Assembly (NCBI RefSeq): GCF_022965805.1
Contig: NC_133108.1
Location: forward strand, 25,573,545-25,637,544
DNA length: 64,000 nucleotides
DNA from: Primulina eburnea
Lineage: Eukaryota > Streptophyta > Magnoliopsida > Lamiales > Gesneriaceae
Direction of reading: 5' to 3'
The translations under genes were made by a program, and so were the position numbers. The notes beneath the pieces are model-generated. The model saw nothing but the letters and a program-made list of their open reading frames with translations. It was not told where the DNA came from and searched no databases. Positions 1 through 12,100 of the stretch are shown here, piece after piece (positions within the stretch are counted from its first letter, which is position 1; each line of letters opens with the position of its first letter).

Positions 1-376
1 CATTAATTCCGCGCATATGCGCCACCCCTTCTGGCCCTCCCGCGCATATGCGCCACTCTACTCGCGCATATGCGCCACTGGTTCTGGCCTTGCCGCGCAT
101 GTGCGCGCACTTACACCGCGCATGTGCGCCAAACTTTCTGGATTTCTCCCTTGGCTTCTCGCATGGCTCGCGCATATGCGCGTACACTTCTCGCGCATAT
201 GCGCGAGACCTTCGAGTCACGCACACGCAATTTTCTTCCTTTCAAAATCTAACAAGAACGCGTCCCGTCTATAATCATCTCGATTAATTCAATAAATCAT
301 TCCGAATTAATCTCTGATTACAGTAATCCTATCCAAATCATTTCAGATTACGGTAATTAAGTTCTCGGGCATTACA
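1..376 (-). mobile_element. LTR of gypsy family G, partial (minus sense)
   Basis: On the minus strand this reads TGTAATGCCCGAGAAC from position 376, the same opening used by the gypsy LTRs C and E in this window. It is cut by the left edge of the window. It lies inside the 3' LTR of A1, whose sequence resumes at 377 (GGTTGTTGATCAAC, matching 14160-14173). The left flank is outside the window, so I cannot tell a full element from a solo LTR. Confidence 0.7.
11..204. repeat. Seven copies of a GC-rich palindrome in LTR G
   Basis: The 12-bp palindrome GCGCATATGCGC, or its variant GCGCATGTGCGC, starts at 11, 42, 64, 95, 118, 170 and 193. The cluster lies roughly 170-365 bp from the LTR sense start, the same relative place as the dyad clusters in LTRs A, C, D and E. 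The ORFs that cross it (Arg/His/Ala-rich) are products of the repeat, not genes. Confidence 0.9.
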
Positions 377-1468
377 GGTTGTTGATCAACTAATTGCATG
401 CAATCTCTGACTATGTATCTATCAATCCAATAAAACATTTGAAACTCTCTCTTGGCATTTAATCAATCACTTTGAAGTCTATACTCTTTGTATTCCCTTT
501 TCAATACAATTGAGACATACAATGTCTCCAATATACATACAATTGAATCAATACATAGTTATGAAGCCAATGAAGGGAATAACACAATAAAACCTTTGAA
601 ACGCAATACATATACTATCATGTGAGCACAAGGGATGAAATTTCACTTACAAACCACAAGAACACCTCAATCTATGCTCTTGATACACCACCTACAACAA
701 TAATCCATAAATAACACCAACATCAACTCAATATCCAAGAACTTTTGCCAAATAATCCATTAAACTAACAAATACATCAAACCTATAACATCTCTTCTCC
801 AAAACCAAGAGATAACACAACCAAAAGCTTACCTTAGCTTCCTAGAGCAACCAAGAACTTCTATCTCAACTCGAAACTCCAACTAAATCCAAGAATCAAA
901 GGTAGGAAATGAAAGAAATGGAGGCAAAACCTTGTTCTAAGAGAGAAAAACGAGATTGAGAGGAAAGGGAAAGGTGAAAATGAAGTCAACTCAACCAAAA
1001 AGGTGCTAAATATCTCGCCCATACCTCAATAATGCATGACCGCGGGTGCGCTCAAACAAGCACCGCAGGTGCGCCATGCTCACGGCAAAACCACCAAATT
1101 CTGAAACACTACGACCGCGGGTGCGGCGCTGCTAATACCGCGGGTGCGGTCTCTACCGCGGGTGCGGTCTCAACACTACCGCGGGTGCGGTGATGCCACG
1201 ACCCTCCAACAACAAAAATCATGAACAGTCGACCGCAGGGGCGGTCTAACTAAGAGCGCGGGTGCACTATGGTCACGGCCAAGAAACAAAACAATGCAAC
1301 CAAAATCGATCCGAAACGCTGAAACGAACAACCAACAACAACTACACCTCAAGACAATAATAACCAACAATACTATGGCCCATAAACACAACTCTAAACA
1401 TCTAATCAAATAACCCAAATAAACATACAAAACTTAAACCGTACCATACACTGGGCTCGGCTATTACA
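377..1468 (-). mobile_element. A1 3' LTR (right part)
   Basis: It ends on the plus strand with GGCTATTACA at 1468, followed by the polypurine tract. The sequence matches the A1 5' LTR at 14157-14929 plus 24336-24656 with few differences. It contains the GC-dyad cluster at 1039-1268. The left part is interrupted by LTR G. Confidence 0.85.
1039..1268 (-). repeat. GC-dyad cluster in the A1 3' LTR
   Basis: Repeated copies of ACCGCACCCGCGGT (sense orientation, minus strand) and close variants. The plus strand shows ACCGCGGGTGCGGT at about 1132-1200. The arms ACCGC and GCGGT form an inverted pair around ACCC. The ORF at 1176-1430 is a shadow of this repeat. Confidence 0.85.
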
Positions 1469-1569
1469 ATCTCCCCTTCTTAGAGGAATTTCGTCCTCGA
1501 AATTGATGTCACTGCACGAACAACTCAGGATACTTCTCTCTCATCTCATCCTCTGGTTCCCACGTAGCC
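1469..1569 (-). pseudogene. A1 polypurine tract and last part of integrase
   Basis: In minus sense this stretch holds the integrase C-terminal coding end and then a purine-rich tract (1469-1488) directly before the 3' LTR. It matches A2 at 17647-17750 closely. It is separated from the rest of A1 integrase, which resumes at 9151, by the insertion of element C. Confidence 0.8.
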
Positions 1570-1698
1570 TGTAATGCCCGAGAATTATAGAATTGATAAA
1601 CTAAGATTATCAAGTTTCATTAACTAGAGACTCGGAAGATATGAGAATGAATGACATGCAATGATGGAAGAAAAGACATGAGAAAATAGGGTTTGCAA

Positions 1699-1980
1699 GA
1701 CCGCACCCGCGCCCAGAACATGAGTGCACCCGCGGTCATTAAAAATGGAAATTTCGAAGGTAAGGCCGAAGCATCACCGCACCCGCGGTACAGGAAGGAC
1801 CGCACCCGCGGTGTATTGACAGAAAGTTGATGGATTTGTGCGAAGCAAGACCGCACCCGCGGTGGTAAGACCGCACCCGCGGTCATGCAGGGACCGCACC
1901 CGCGGTCGAGGTATTCTCAAAAATAAAATCCTGCCGAAACATGAGCGCACCCGCGGTACTGGGGTGACCGCACCCACGGT
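1699..1980 (+). repeat. GC-dyad cluster in the C 5' LTR
   Basis: About nine copies of GACCGCACCCGCGGTG or close variants, at about 1699, 1730, 1776, 1798, 1849, 1869, 1892, 1948 and 1965. The cluster ends about 50 bp before the TATA box. The 3' LTR has one 51-bp unit fewer. Confidence 0.9.
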
Positions 1981-2028
1981 GTTGCATGCGAAATGCCACC
2001 TTTGAATTTCGTGTTGACACTTGGCATA

Positions 2029-2040
2029 GTATATATATAC
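2029..2040 (+). promoter_or_regulatory. TATA box of the C 5' LTR
   Basis: GTATATATATAC lies just downstream of the dyad cluster, in the expected U3 position. The equivalent in the 3' LTR is 7797-7806. Confidence 0.65.
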
Positions 2041-2889
2041 TTTGCAATGACACCTCATTGTCTTCATTCAGAACAAGAGAAACGAGGGATGTTCTATGGA
2101 AATTCCTTCAAGGTTTTAGACTAGCAACAAAGATTATACAACAACTAGCCATCCGATTTTGATTTCGAATACGGATTTGTGATCCTTGCAACAAGAGCTA
2201 TTCAAGGATGTAAGTTTCTTTTATTTTCAACATGTTTCAGATTTTATATGTTGGGGAAATTATGATTTGATTTGTGAAAGGTGTTCTTGATATGTTGCAC
2301 ACTATAGAAATGCGATCGGAACGATTTTCGGATACCATATGATGTTATTTCGAATTTTCAGCATGTATTATTGAAGAGTATATCGATTTTCAGAGTTTGA
2401 GAAGATTATGTCATTGATATGATGATGTTGATGAGATTATGGTATTGTTATGTGAGTTGTGAATTGGCCAGTATCGAAGAATTACGTCGTTATGCCGTCA
2501 ATTTGTACCAAGAGTTATTATTGATTGGATTATGTGTTGCTTGAGTTAGAGAATGATATTGTACCTCTCTATATTGCCATTTCAGATTTGTCTTGGCTAC
2601 TTGGTATTCGAGATTTCGGTTCGACAAAGACTGTGCGACAAGAAAGGTATAATTCATGTGGTCACGGGATTGCACAACTCGATTCAGATTTGATACGAGT
2701 TTCCCTAAATCACATACTAGATTGTTATTACATTTGATTATGTAATGTTTCGTTTATTGATTTATATTCGAGTCCTGAGATAGGAGATATTGGCAGATTG
2801 TCCAAAACTAGACGTTTCGGTGTATCGACGCATAGGAGTAGAGTTGCTCTATGTGTAGAGCCTCGATACAGAGTTGACCGAAGTCTAGG

Positions 2890-2942
2890 AATAAGACGTA
2901 CCGTCGCCCCGATTGGTTGAGTAGGTGACAGACCGTCTTATT
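2890..2942 (+). other. Conserved stem-forming segment in LTR C
   Basis: AATAAGACG (2890-2898) pairs with CGTCTTATT (2934-2942). The loop contains GTAGGTGACAG. The same arrangement occurs in LTR E (27733-27790) and on the minus strand in LTR D (40696-40748), although the rest of these LTRs has diverged. Confidence 0.6.
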
Positions 2943-3462
2943 CACACCGGGATCCCTAGATTAGAAATGAGTCGAGTCAAGATTTAAATGTTGAATACAG
3001 ATTTGTATTCTTCTACATGTTTAGATTTTCATTCATGTTACTTGATATATGCTATGATTTTTTAAATGATTATTCCATTGCATGCATCCATGTTTTATAC
3101 TGGGATATGTTCTCACCGGAGTTATCCGGCTGTTGTCGTGTCTGTATGTGTGCATGGCAACAGGTGGGGCAGGATCTGGGTCACGAGGAAGATGAGAGAT
3201 TGTTGATAGCGTGGAGATCTCGGGGGTGCAGCTTACTAGTTGTTGTACTAGACGTGTACTGAAAACTTTTAAACACTAGTTTATGATTGTACAAAACAGA
3301 CATGTATGTACGTTATGTTGTTTATTTACTATAAAGACAGGTTATGTTTTAATTATACATTTGATTTAAGATTAAAAAGCAAAAATTTTGACCCACATTT
3401 TCGAGCAAAGATCCAATAAATCCCAAAAAGAATTGAGTTAGAGCCCGGGTCCCCACAACAGG

Positions 3463-3474
3463 TGGTATCAGAGC
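3463..3474 (+). other. Primer binding site of C
   Basis: TGGTATCAGAGC lies 2 bp after the 5' LTR and is complementary to the 3' end of plant initiator tRNA-Met, the usual primer for gypsy elements. Confidence 0.9.
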
Positions 3475-3781
3475 GATAGATCCTTTAGTGATAGATCCTT
3501 TAGAAGGAGTTAGATTGAGATAGAAGAGAATGAGCGGGGTAGATGAATTTTCTTACCTTGCATGTGATTGCTAGCATGAGATTTATTTCAATGTTGATTT
3601 ACATTGTGTGTGCTAGCATGATTTATTGCTTTCCCTATTACATGTTGTTTGTTATATGAGTTGATTGCAGCATGTAATTACTAAGCCTGAATCAGAACCG
3701 AGTCTGAATCAGAGGTAGATGATCAGAGGAGGGCTGAGACAGATTATATAGATTGTGTATTGATTTGTTTGACATTCAGAT

Positions 3782-4686
3782 ATACCGCCTCGGAGATTTC
3801 CAAAAAGGTGTAATACTTCGACTGAACAGATAGATATATCAGAGAATCAGATAGAAACACAGATGAAGAGGTTTCAGTCGTTTCAACCACCGATTCTGAA
3901 GGGAACTGAGACACCAGCAGATTGCGAGAATTGGCTTGAGGAGACCGAAATGGTATTTGAATTTCTTGGTCTCATAGATGAGTGTAGAGTTAACATGATT
4001 GAGAACCAATTAAAAAAGACTGCAAGAAGATGGTGGTTACTAACCAAAGGAGCTTTAGAACAGAGTTGTTCAGTAATATCGTGGAAGATCTTTAAATTTG
4101 AATTTTATCAAAGATTCTTCCCTACATCATACAGACATGACAGAAGTGCAGAGTTTACTAACTTGAGACAGGGTCAGATGAGTATTTGGCACAGTTCTTC
4201 ACCTTATTACGTTTTTCCCCTCTTGTGGCTAGGATTGATGATGCGATATCTAGCCAGTTTATTCAGGGATTGAATCCTGAGATACGTACATTGGTGAATG
4301 TGAAGCAATCGAGTAGTTTTGCTGATACATTGAACAGAGCCAAAAGAGCAGAAACGGTTCTGATAGGACAACAGGGAGCATCGTATGATCTTCCAGCATC
4401 GAATCCACAACAACTGCCTTCCAAAGTTGAGATTGGCAGCAATAGTGGTAAGAAGAAAGAACCATTGAAGATCGAAAAGAAACAGATTAAGAAGTTAAGA
4501 GGTGGACAAAGTAGTTCATCTAGCTCCAGTGTTTCCAGTTCGAGTTATACTGGAGTATACTGCAGAACTTGCGGAGGAAGACATTCCACAGAACAATGCC
4601 AAGGAGTACTTAGTAGATGCAATGTCTGTAAACAGTCGGGACACTTTGCGAGAGTTTGTCCTCAAAGAGATTCCCAAAGACTTTAG
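3782..4686 (+). pseudogene. gag relic of element C
   Basis: This is a Gag capsid-nucleocapsid relic. The frame lines up with Gag of element D: the N-terminal PPRR, then MKRFQSFQPPILKGTE, the W-rich core (ARRWWLLTKGAL), FYQRFFPTSYR, and NLRQGQ. The start codon looks lost, because ATA at 3782-3784 stands where D has ATG. A small deletion near 4180 shifts the frame, and the second half continues in another frame (QFFTLLRFSPLVARIDDAI onward) to a zinc knuckle with CNVCKQSGHFARVC. Gag packages element RNA in cytoplasmic virus-like particles. This copy cannot make a full product, but the zinc knuckle is still readable. Confidence 0.85.
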
Positions 4687-7373
4687 GGAACAGAATCATC
4701 TGATGACACTGATGGTAGCACAGACCCAGATATAGTGACAGGTACTATTCTGTTACGATTATGATGCATATGTATTGATATATACTAATGCATTTCATAT
4801 GATTATATTTGATGGAGTAGTATGGAGATATGCTGTATCTGTTGGGTCTAGTTGTACTGTAGTATTGATTTCCTAGCTTGTGGAGGAAAATGTTGGTATC
4901 AGAGATTTCTGTATATATGGTATACTACAGTAAGATGAGAATAAGATTGAGTTAGACTATAATGTACTTGTGTATTCTGGTTCGATTGCATTATTGATGT
5001 TAATATGTGAAAAAGTACAGATATATTGTAGAATTATTCCACAAATGGTAAGAGTCAGACCAGATATGGTTGATGACTAAAGATTTCACAGTAAGGATTC
5101 TAGATTTCGAATTCCTTTGATATCTATATTGAATATGACTCGATTAATACAGAAAGAAGCAGATTGCATCCCTATGTATTCAGTAGACCTACTGAAATCG
5201 AGCCTAGCATTGGCAGATTTGCCAATGATGTATGAGTTGGCTGATGTTTGCCTAGATAAGGTTTTAGAATTGTTTTATATCAGAAAGATAGATTTCAGAA
5301 TTGAATTCAGATCAGATACTTATTGCCGTTTTAGAGTGCAGCACAGAATCACATTGAATGTACAAAATGATACAGAATGAATTGAAAGATCAGTAGAAAA
5401 ATACCGACCAGGAGTACATCTGATTTAGTGTTTCTCTTTGGCATGTGTCCGTATATTCAGAGATGTTCTGATGATTCTATACTTGTTGTATCTATGAAAT
5501 GTTGATATATTTGTAGTATTTGATTGATCGAATCGAATATCTGAAGATTGTATGGAATATGTTAATAACTGTGATGATTGTATACAGAAATTGTTTAGAT
5601 AAGAATCCTGCTTGAAACAGATTGTATTCAGAATAGATGATATCTGATGTTAGTAAACTGATTGATTTTGAGACAGTTGATATTGTGATCATTGACTGAT
5701 CAGACACCGATATCAGAAAGTCAGAATTATCAGAATTGTCAGAGATTGATATTATATGCGTTGACAGATTATCTGATATGATTGTGGTTTGAACTGCTTG
5801 AGAATTATTGCTTCTAGATCAGTATTTTATACAGATTGTATTGTTTGGGGAGCATAGTATATTTGCAGATGATATATAGCAGTTGATCAGAATGGCATGA
5901 AGATCTGATTGATTGGTAAAAATCGATAGTATTGCTAGAACTTACAATCCTCAATAATTACTAGATTAGTATAGATTATTGTGATTCTGAATCAGTATTG
6001 ATACAGATTTTATGAACCGTTGAGAGTATATACTGCTCAGCTTGTATCATAAATGAATTCGAGAATTTCAGCAGTTCAGAAACGTGATCAGAGTGGTCAG
6101 AACAGTAATTCGATAATCAGAGCAAAGTATCAGTCAGAGAAACAGATATGTGAGCTTGGGTTTTATATGAGACTGATTATCTTGTGATGTCAGATGTGTC
6201 AGAATGGTACAGCAAAGCTTGATATCGATAGTCAGAGCCGAATACCAGGTAGGTATTTTATCCTTACTTTATGTTATTAACTGATTTGTGTATATCAAAG
6301 AGTTCGAATCTGAAAGAACAGATATTGTCAGAAGCTTACAGTCATGGATTCAGTGTTCAGTCTGAGGATTGAGAATGTATTGTATTCGAACAGATAGTGG
6401 TGATATAGACAGATTAGATCAGTCGTGACCGAATTTGTACAGAAATGTTGGCAGAAATTGTACTGATATGTCTGAATCGCTAACAGAGAAGACAGAAAGA
6501 AAGAAATCTGAAGATTTATTACAGACTTAGTATATTTCTGATTCGACATGGGGAGTATATTTCGATGAATTTCGTAATAAGATTATCCCAATATTTTCTA
6601 GATTGTGATATAATATGATTATGATTGACAGATTGTTCAATCTATATCTATTAGTTTGTACAAGATGATGTACAAACAGAACCAAATGACACAGATTGTT
6701 GTCAGAACATAGTCAGAGTGACTAGAATATAGAAGTAGATTATATCAGATGGTGATTTTGATTGAGATTGCAATTATGGTAGACCATACCATAAGTTATT
6801 TTTCAGATTATTCCCAGATTGACAGACAGTCAGAGTGTATTATCCAGATATTGGAAGATATCCAGAGAACTGTGATGCTGGATGTTAGTACTAATTGATA
6901 TGACTTATTATCACTGCGTGACAGTAACTGTCAGCTTATCAGATGGGTAATGATATAGTTATAGACAAGAAAGTATAGGGTGAATACTACAGATTTCTTT
7001 TGAAGAAAATTCGAAAGAAGATGAAGATAGTCCAGAATGAACAGACTGAAGAAACCAACGTCGGATGATGACAATTGATATATGAAGCTGAAGATGGTAT
7101 ATGTCCTTGATTGGGAAGAAACATATTTAATAACAGCAGATGATACTGATAGGTTGTTATGAACTGTGATTGGTTTATACGGATGTTGTATAACCAACAT
7201 GGCAAGATTGATTTTGTCAGAGTTAATTTAAGAAGTATTATGATAGCATACTTCATGAATTCGTATTCCAGATGGGGATCAGGGAGTTGAGTTCTGATTT
7301 AAACTCTAGTATACATTTCTTCTCGTATATCTTTAAATTGATTGTTTATGAGTTCGAGGACGAACTCAGATTT
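4687..7373 (+). pseudogene. Decayed pol of element C
   Basis: No long ORF survives, but pol can be traced. At 5117-5380 the reading [23 protein letters not shown] matches the segment before reverse transcriptase in element D. Around 6820-6900 the DNA lines up with D integrase at its SDGQSE-type motif and following helix, mostly through G-to-A and C-to-T differences. 6960-7110 lines up with the integrase C-terminal region. Most of reverse transcriptase is missing, and the internal region is about 1 kb shorter than that of D. A similar relic in element E (24657-26365) shares many of the same changes. Confidence 0.75.
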
Positions 7374-7387
7374 AAGAGGGGGAGAAA
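7374..7387 (+). other. Polypurine tract of C
   Basis: AAGAGGGGGAGAAA directly precedes the 3' LTR. It primes plus-strand DNA synthesis. A conserved GAGTTCGAGGACGAACTC precedes it. Confidence 0.85.
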
Positions 7388-9141
7388 TGTAATGCCCGAG
7401 AATTATAGAATTGATAAACTAAGATTATCAAGTTTCATTAACTAGAGACTCGGAAGATATGAGAATGCATGACATGCAATGATGGAAGAAAAGACATGAG
7501 AAAATAGGGTTTGCAAGACCGCACCCGCGCCCAGAACAGGAGTGCACCCGCGGTCATTAAAAAAGGAAATTTCGAAGGTAAGGCCGAAGCATCACCGCAC
7601 CCGCGGTACAGGAAGGACCGCACCCGCGGTGGTAAGACCGCACCCGCGGTCATGCAGGGACCGCACCCGCGGTCGAGGTATTCTCAAAAATAAAATCCTG
7701 CCGAAACATGAGCGCACCCGTGGTACTGGGGTGACCGCACCCGCGGTGTTGCATGCGAAATGCCACCTTTGAATTTCGTGTTGACACTTGGCATAGTATA
7801 TATATACTTTGCAATGACACCTCATTGTCTTCATTCAGAACAAGAGAAACGAGGGATGTTCTATGGAAATTCCTTCAAGGTTTTAGACTAGCAACAAAGA
7901 TTATACAACAACTAACCATCCGATTTTGATTTCGAATACGGATTTGTGATCCTTGCAACAAGAGCTATTCAAGGATGTAAGTTTCTTCTATTTTCAACAT
8001 GTTTCAGATTTTAGATGTTGGGGAAATTATGATTTGATTTGTGAAAGGTGTTCTTGATATGTTGCACACTATAGAAATGCGATCGGAACGATTTTCGGAT
8101 ACCATATGATGCTATTTCGAATTTTCAGCATGTATTATTGAAGAGTATATCGATTTTCAGAGTTTGAGAAGATTATGTCATTGATATGATGATGTTGATG
8201 AGATTATGGTATTGTTATGTGAGTTGTGAATTGGCCAGTATCGAAGAATTACGTCGTTATGCCGTCAATTTGTACCAAGAGTTATTATTGATTGGATTAT
8301 GTGTTGCTTGAGTTAGAGAATGATATTGTACCTCTCTATATTGCCATTTCAGATTTGTCTTGGCTACTTGGTATTCGAGATTTCGGTTCGACACAGACTG
8401 TGCGACAAGAAAGGTATAATTCATGTGGTCACGGGATTGCACAACTCGATTCAGATTTGATACGAGTTTCCCTAAATCACATACTAGATTGTTATTACAT
8501 TTGATTATGTAATGTTTCGTTTATTGATTTATATTCGAGTCCTGAGATAGGAGATATTGGCAGATTGGCCAAAACTAGACGTTTCGGTGTATCGACGCAT
8601 AGGAGTAGAGTTGCTCTATGTGTAGACCCTCGATACAGAGTTGACCGAAGTCTAGGAATAAGACGTACCGTCGCCCCGATTGGTTGAGTAGGTGACAGAC
8701 CGTCTTATTCACACCGGGATCCCAAGATTAGAAATGAGTCGAGTCAAGATTTAAATGTTGAATACAGATTTGTATTCTTCTACATGTTTAGATTTGCATT
8801 CATGTTACTTGATATTTGCTATGATTTTGTAAATGATTATTCCATTGCATGCATCCATGTTTTATACTGGGATATGTTCTCACCGGAGTTATCCGGCTGT
8901 TGTCGTGTCTGTATGTGTGCATGGCAACAGGTGGGGCAGGATCTGGGTCACGAGGAAGATGAGAGATTGTTGATAGCGTGGAGATCTCGGGCGTGCAGCT
9001 TACTAGTTGTTGTACTAGACGTGTACTGAAAACTTTTAAACACTAGTGTATGATTGTACAAAACAGACATGTATGTACGTTATGTTGTTTATTTACTATA
9101 AAGACAGGTTATGTTTTAATTATACATTTGATTTAAGATTA
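7388..9141 (+). mobile_element. C 3' LTR, 3' end truncated
   Basis: Nearly identical to 1570-3374. It lacks a 51-bp dyad unit found in the 5' LTR and stops at GATTTAAGATTA, about 86 bp short of the 5' LTR end. A1 integrase follows at once. The dyad cluster is 7517-7747 and the TATA box 7797-7806. Confidence 0.85.
7517..7747 (+). repeat. GC-dyad cluster in the C 3' LTR
   Basis: Same motif as in the 5' LTR, with one 51-bp unit fewer: GACCGCACCCGCGGTG is followed directly by GTAAGACCGC. Several copies have single changes at CpG positions. Confidence 0.9.
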
Positions 9142-9150
9142 TACATATCC

Positions 9151-12100
9151 TCTTCGATCAAATGGTTCCTCCAAAGGACTTTAACGATGCCGATCTCTTT
9201 GTTCCTCAAAACTCTGACTTTGCGATCCAGAATCTGAACCGGAATCTCTTGGTACGTCAAATTCGGCGTCAAGTCCAATGGCTCGTGGCGAAGAACATGG
9301 GAAGGATTTGCAATATACTTCCTGAGCATCGATACGTGAAAAACATTGTGGACTCTGTCAAGATCCGGCGGTAGGGCTAACCTGTAGGCTCGATCACCAA
9401 CTCTGTCCAAAATCTCAAAGGGGCCAATGAATCTCGGACTCAACTTACCCTTCCTGCCAAATCGCATCACACCCTTGAGAGGTGCAATATTCAAGAGCAC
9501 ATGGTCGCCAACCTCAAACTGCAACGGTCTGCGACGAACATCCGCATAGCTCTTCTGTCTCGACTGCGCAGTCTTCATCCTCTCACGGATAACAGCAACA
9601 ACATCGGCTGTCTGTTGGACCAACTCTGGTCCCAACATCTTCCTCTCACCAACTCATCCCAATACAAGGGAGATCTACACTTCCTGCCATAAAATGCTTC
9701 GTACGGTGCCATCCCAATCGTCGCTTGGTAGCTATTGTTGTACGTGAACTCCACAAGAGGCAATTTGGAATCCCAGCTATTAGAATAATCAATTGTACAA
9801 GCTCTGAGCATATTCTCAAGAATCTGAATAACTCTCTCTGATTGACCTTCGCTCTGAGGGTGATAAGCTGTACTGAAAGCTAACCGCGAACCCATAGCTC
9901 TGTGCAAACTCTTCCAAAACTCTGAGGTAAATCTAGGGTCACGATCAGACTAAATCGACACAGGGACACCGTGAAGTCTAACAATCTCTGCTACATAATC
10001 CTCGGCATACTGGTTCATGGAATACGTCGTCTTGACTGGAAGAAAGTGCGCTGACTTGGTCAATCGATCAACAATAACCCAAATGGAATTGAAACCTTTC
10101 TGCGTTCTAGGAAGACCAGTCACAAAATCCATCGTAATATGCTACCACTTCCACTGAGGAATCGGCAAAGATAGCAATGTCCCAGCAGGTCTCTGGTGCT
10201 CCATCTTCACCTGCTGACAAGTTAGGCACTAAGAGATAAATACGGCAATATCTTTCTTCATACCTGGACACCAATAGAGTCGACGAAGATCCTGATACAT
10301 TTTGGTACTGCCTGGATGTATCGAATATGGCGCGGTATGAGCCTCTGTCAAGACATCTGGCCGAATATCATCGCCAACAGGAACACAAATACGGCCTCTG
10401 AAAGTCACCAAACCATCACCATTCATCGCAAACTCTGAGTTACCTCTCTCCTCATCTCTAGCTCTCAACTCTATCAACTGAACATCAACAGTCTGCTCTC
10501 TACGCATCCTGTCCGTCAATGTAGCCCGAATAACCAACGCTGAAAAGCGAGCAATGGTCCCCGGAACTACCAAAGAAATCTCTTCTCGCTGCAAATCCAT
10601 CAACAACGGCTTCTGAATCATCGAACTCAAAGAAGAACTCGACTTACGGCTCAAAGCATCAGCCACAACATTCGCTTTCCCTTGGTGGAACTGATCGTCA
10701 CATCATAGTCTTTGACAAGCTCTAACCACCTCCTCTGCCGCATGTTGAGCTCTTTCTGGGAAAACAGATACTTCAAACTCTTGTGGTCCGTGAAGATCTC
10801 ACACTTTTCGCCATACAAATAATGTCGCCAAATCTTCAAGGCGAAAACCACAGCTGCTAGCTCCAAATCGTGCGTCGGATAATTCTTCTCATAGTCTTTC
10901 AACTGGCGAGAAGCATAGGCGATAACCTTACCTCGCTGCATCAGCACTGCACCAAGGCCTTTCTTCGACGCATTGGTATACACAACGAAATCCTCTGAAC
11001 CACATGGCAATGAAAGAACAGGAGCTGACGTCAACTTATCCTTCAACTCTTGAAATGCACTCTGGCAATCAATGGACCACTCGAACTTCACAGTCTTCCT
11101 CGTCAAATTGGTCAATGGCAAGGCAATCTTGGAGAAATCTGAAATGAAACGACGATAATAACCCGCCAAACCAAGGAAACTGCGTACCTCTGAAACAGTG
11201 GTAGGAATAGGCCACTTCTGAACTGCCTCTATCTTCACTGGATCAACAGCTATGCCATCTTTCGAAACAACATGGCCTAGAAAAGAAATCTGATCCAACC
11301 AAAACTCACACTTCTTCAATTTGGCAAACAACCTCTTCTCCCTCAACAATAGGAGAACAACTCTAAGATGCTCTGCATGAAGCTCTCTGGTCTTGGAATA
11401 GATCAAGATGTCGTCGATGAAGACAATGACGAAGCTATCAAAGAACGGCTTGAACACACGGTTCATCAGGTCCATGAAAACTGAAGGAGCATTGGTCAGA
11501 CCAAAAGACATCACAAGAAACTCATAGTGACCATACCTGGTCCGGAACGCTGTCTTAGGGATATCAGACTCCCTAACCTTCAACTGATAATAGCCAGACC
11601 GAAGATCAATCTTCGAAAATACAGTGGCACTCTGGAGTTGGTCAAATAGATCGTCAATCCGTGGCAACGGATACTTATTCTTGACAGTCACTTTGTTGAG
11701 CTCCCTATAGTCGATACACAGCTGCAAAGACCCATCTTTCTTCTTGACAAACAGAACCGGAGCTCCCCAAGGCGAAGAACTCGGACGAATGAAACCCTTG
11801 TCCAATAGATCCTGGAACTGCGTCTTCAACTCCTTCATCTCAGTAGGGGCCATCCTATACGGAGCCTTAGAAATAGGAACCGTACCTGGAGCTAGATCAA
11901 TCACAAACTCAACATCTCTGTCCGGCGGCAAACCCGGCACATCATCTTCAAACACATCAGCAAACTCCCTCACAACATCAATATCATCAATATTCAACTT
12001 AATCATTCTATCCACATCCACAATCAAAGCCAGAAATACATCACAACCTCTACACATCAACTTCTCAGCCTCAAGACAAGAAATAAAAGGAAGGACCAGT

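Larger units (their letters stand above)
1570..3460 (+). mobile_element. C 5' LTR
   Basis: It opens TGTAATGCCCGAG and ends GGGTCCCCACAACA, just before the primer site. In order it holds the GC-dyad cluster (1699-1980), a TATA box (2029-2040), and the stem-forming segment 2890-2942 that is also present in LTRs D and E. The short ORFs in it have no recognisable product. Confidence 0.9.
1570..9145 (+). mobile_element. C: non-autonomous Ty3/gypsy element
   Basis: Plus-strand element with a 5' LTR (1570-3460), a primer site at 3463, a damaged gag, a heavily decayed pol, a polypurine tract and a 3' LTR (7388-9141) that lacks its last ~86 bp. The host sequence is A1 integrase. TAGCC precedes the element (1565-1569) and TATCC follows it (9146-9150), which looks like a diverged 5-bp target duplication. 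The two LTRs are nearly identical, apart from one 51-bp indel, while pol is far more decayed. That pattern suggests C moved recently with help from another element. Confidence 0.85.

Noticed and set aside
17..287. Three overlapping Arg/His/Ala-rich ORFs at the left end
   Set aside because: They follow the GCGCATATGCGC repeats in three frames. There is no other support for coding.
1699..1980. CRISPR-like array of short repeats with spacers
   Set aside because: Spacers vary greatly in length, the repeats are degenerate, the cluster is within a plant LTR next to a TATA box, and no cas gene exists here.
1620..2067. ORFs with repeated PRVRSC and TAGAV readings (also at 7438-7834, 17130-17615, 23338-23823, 24254-24601, 41580-41939 and 48263-48622)
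   Set aside because: Translation of the GC-dyad clusters, present in all LTR copies and frames.
2525..3262. Small ORFs (70 and 81 aa) repeated at 8292-9029
   Set aside because: Both lie in LTR C, in untranslated parts, and resemble no known domain. The repetition reflects only the LTR pair.
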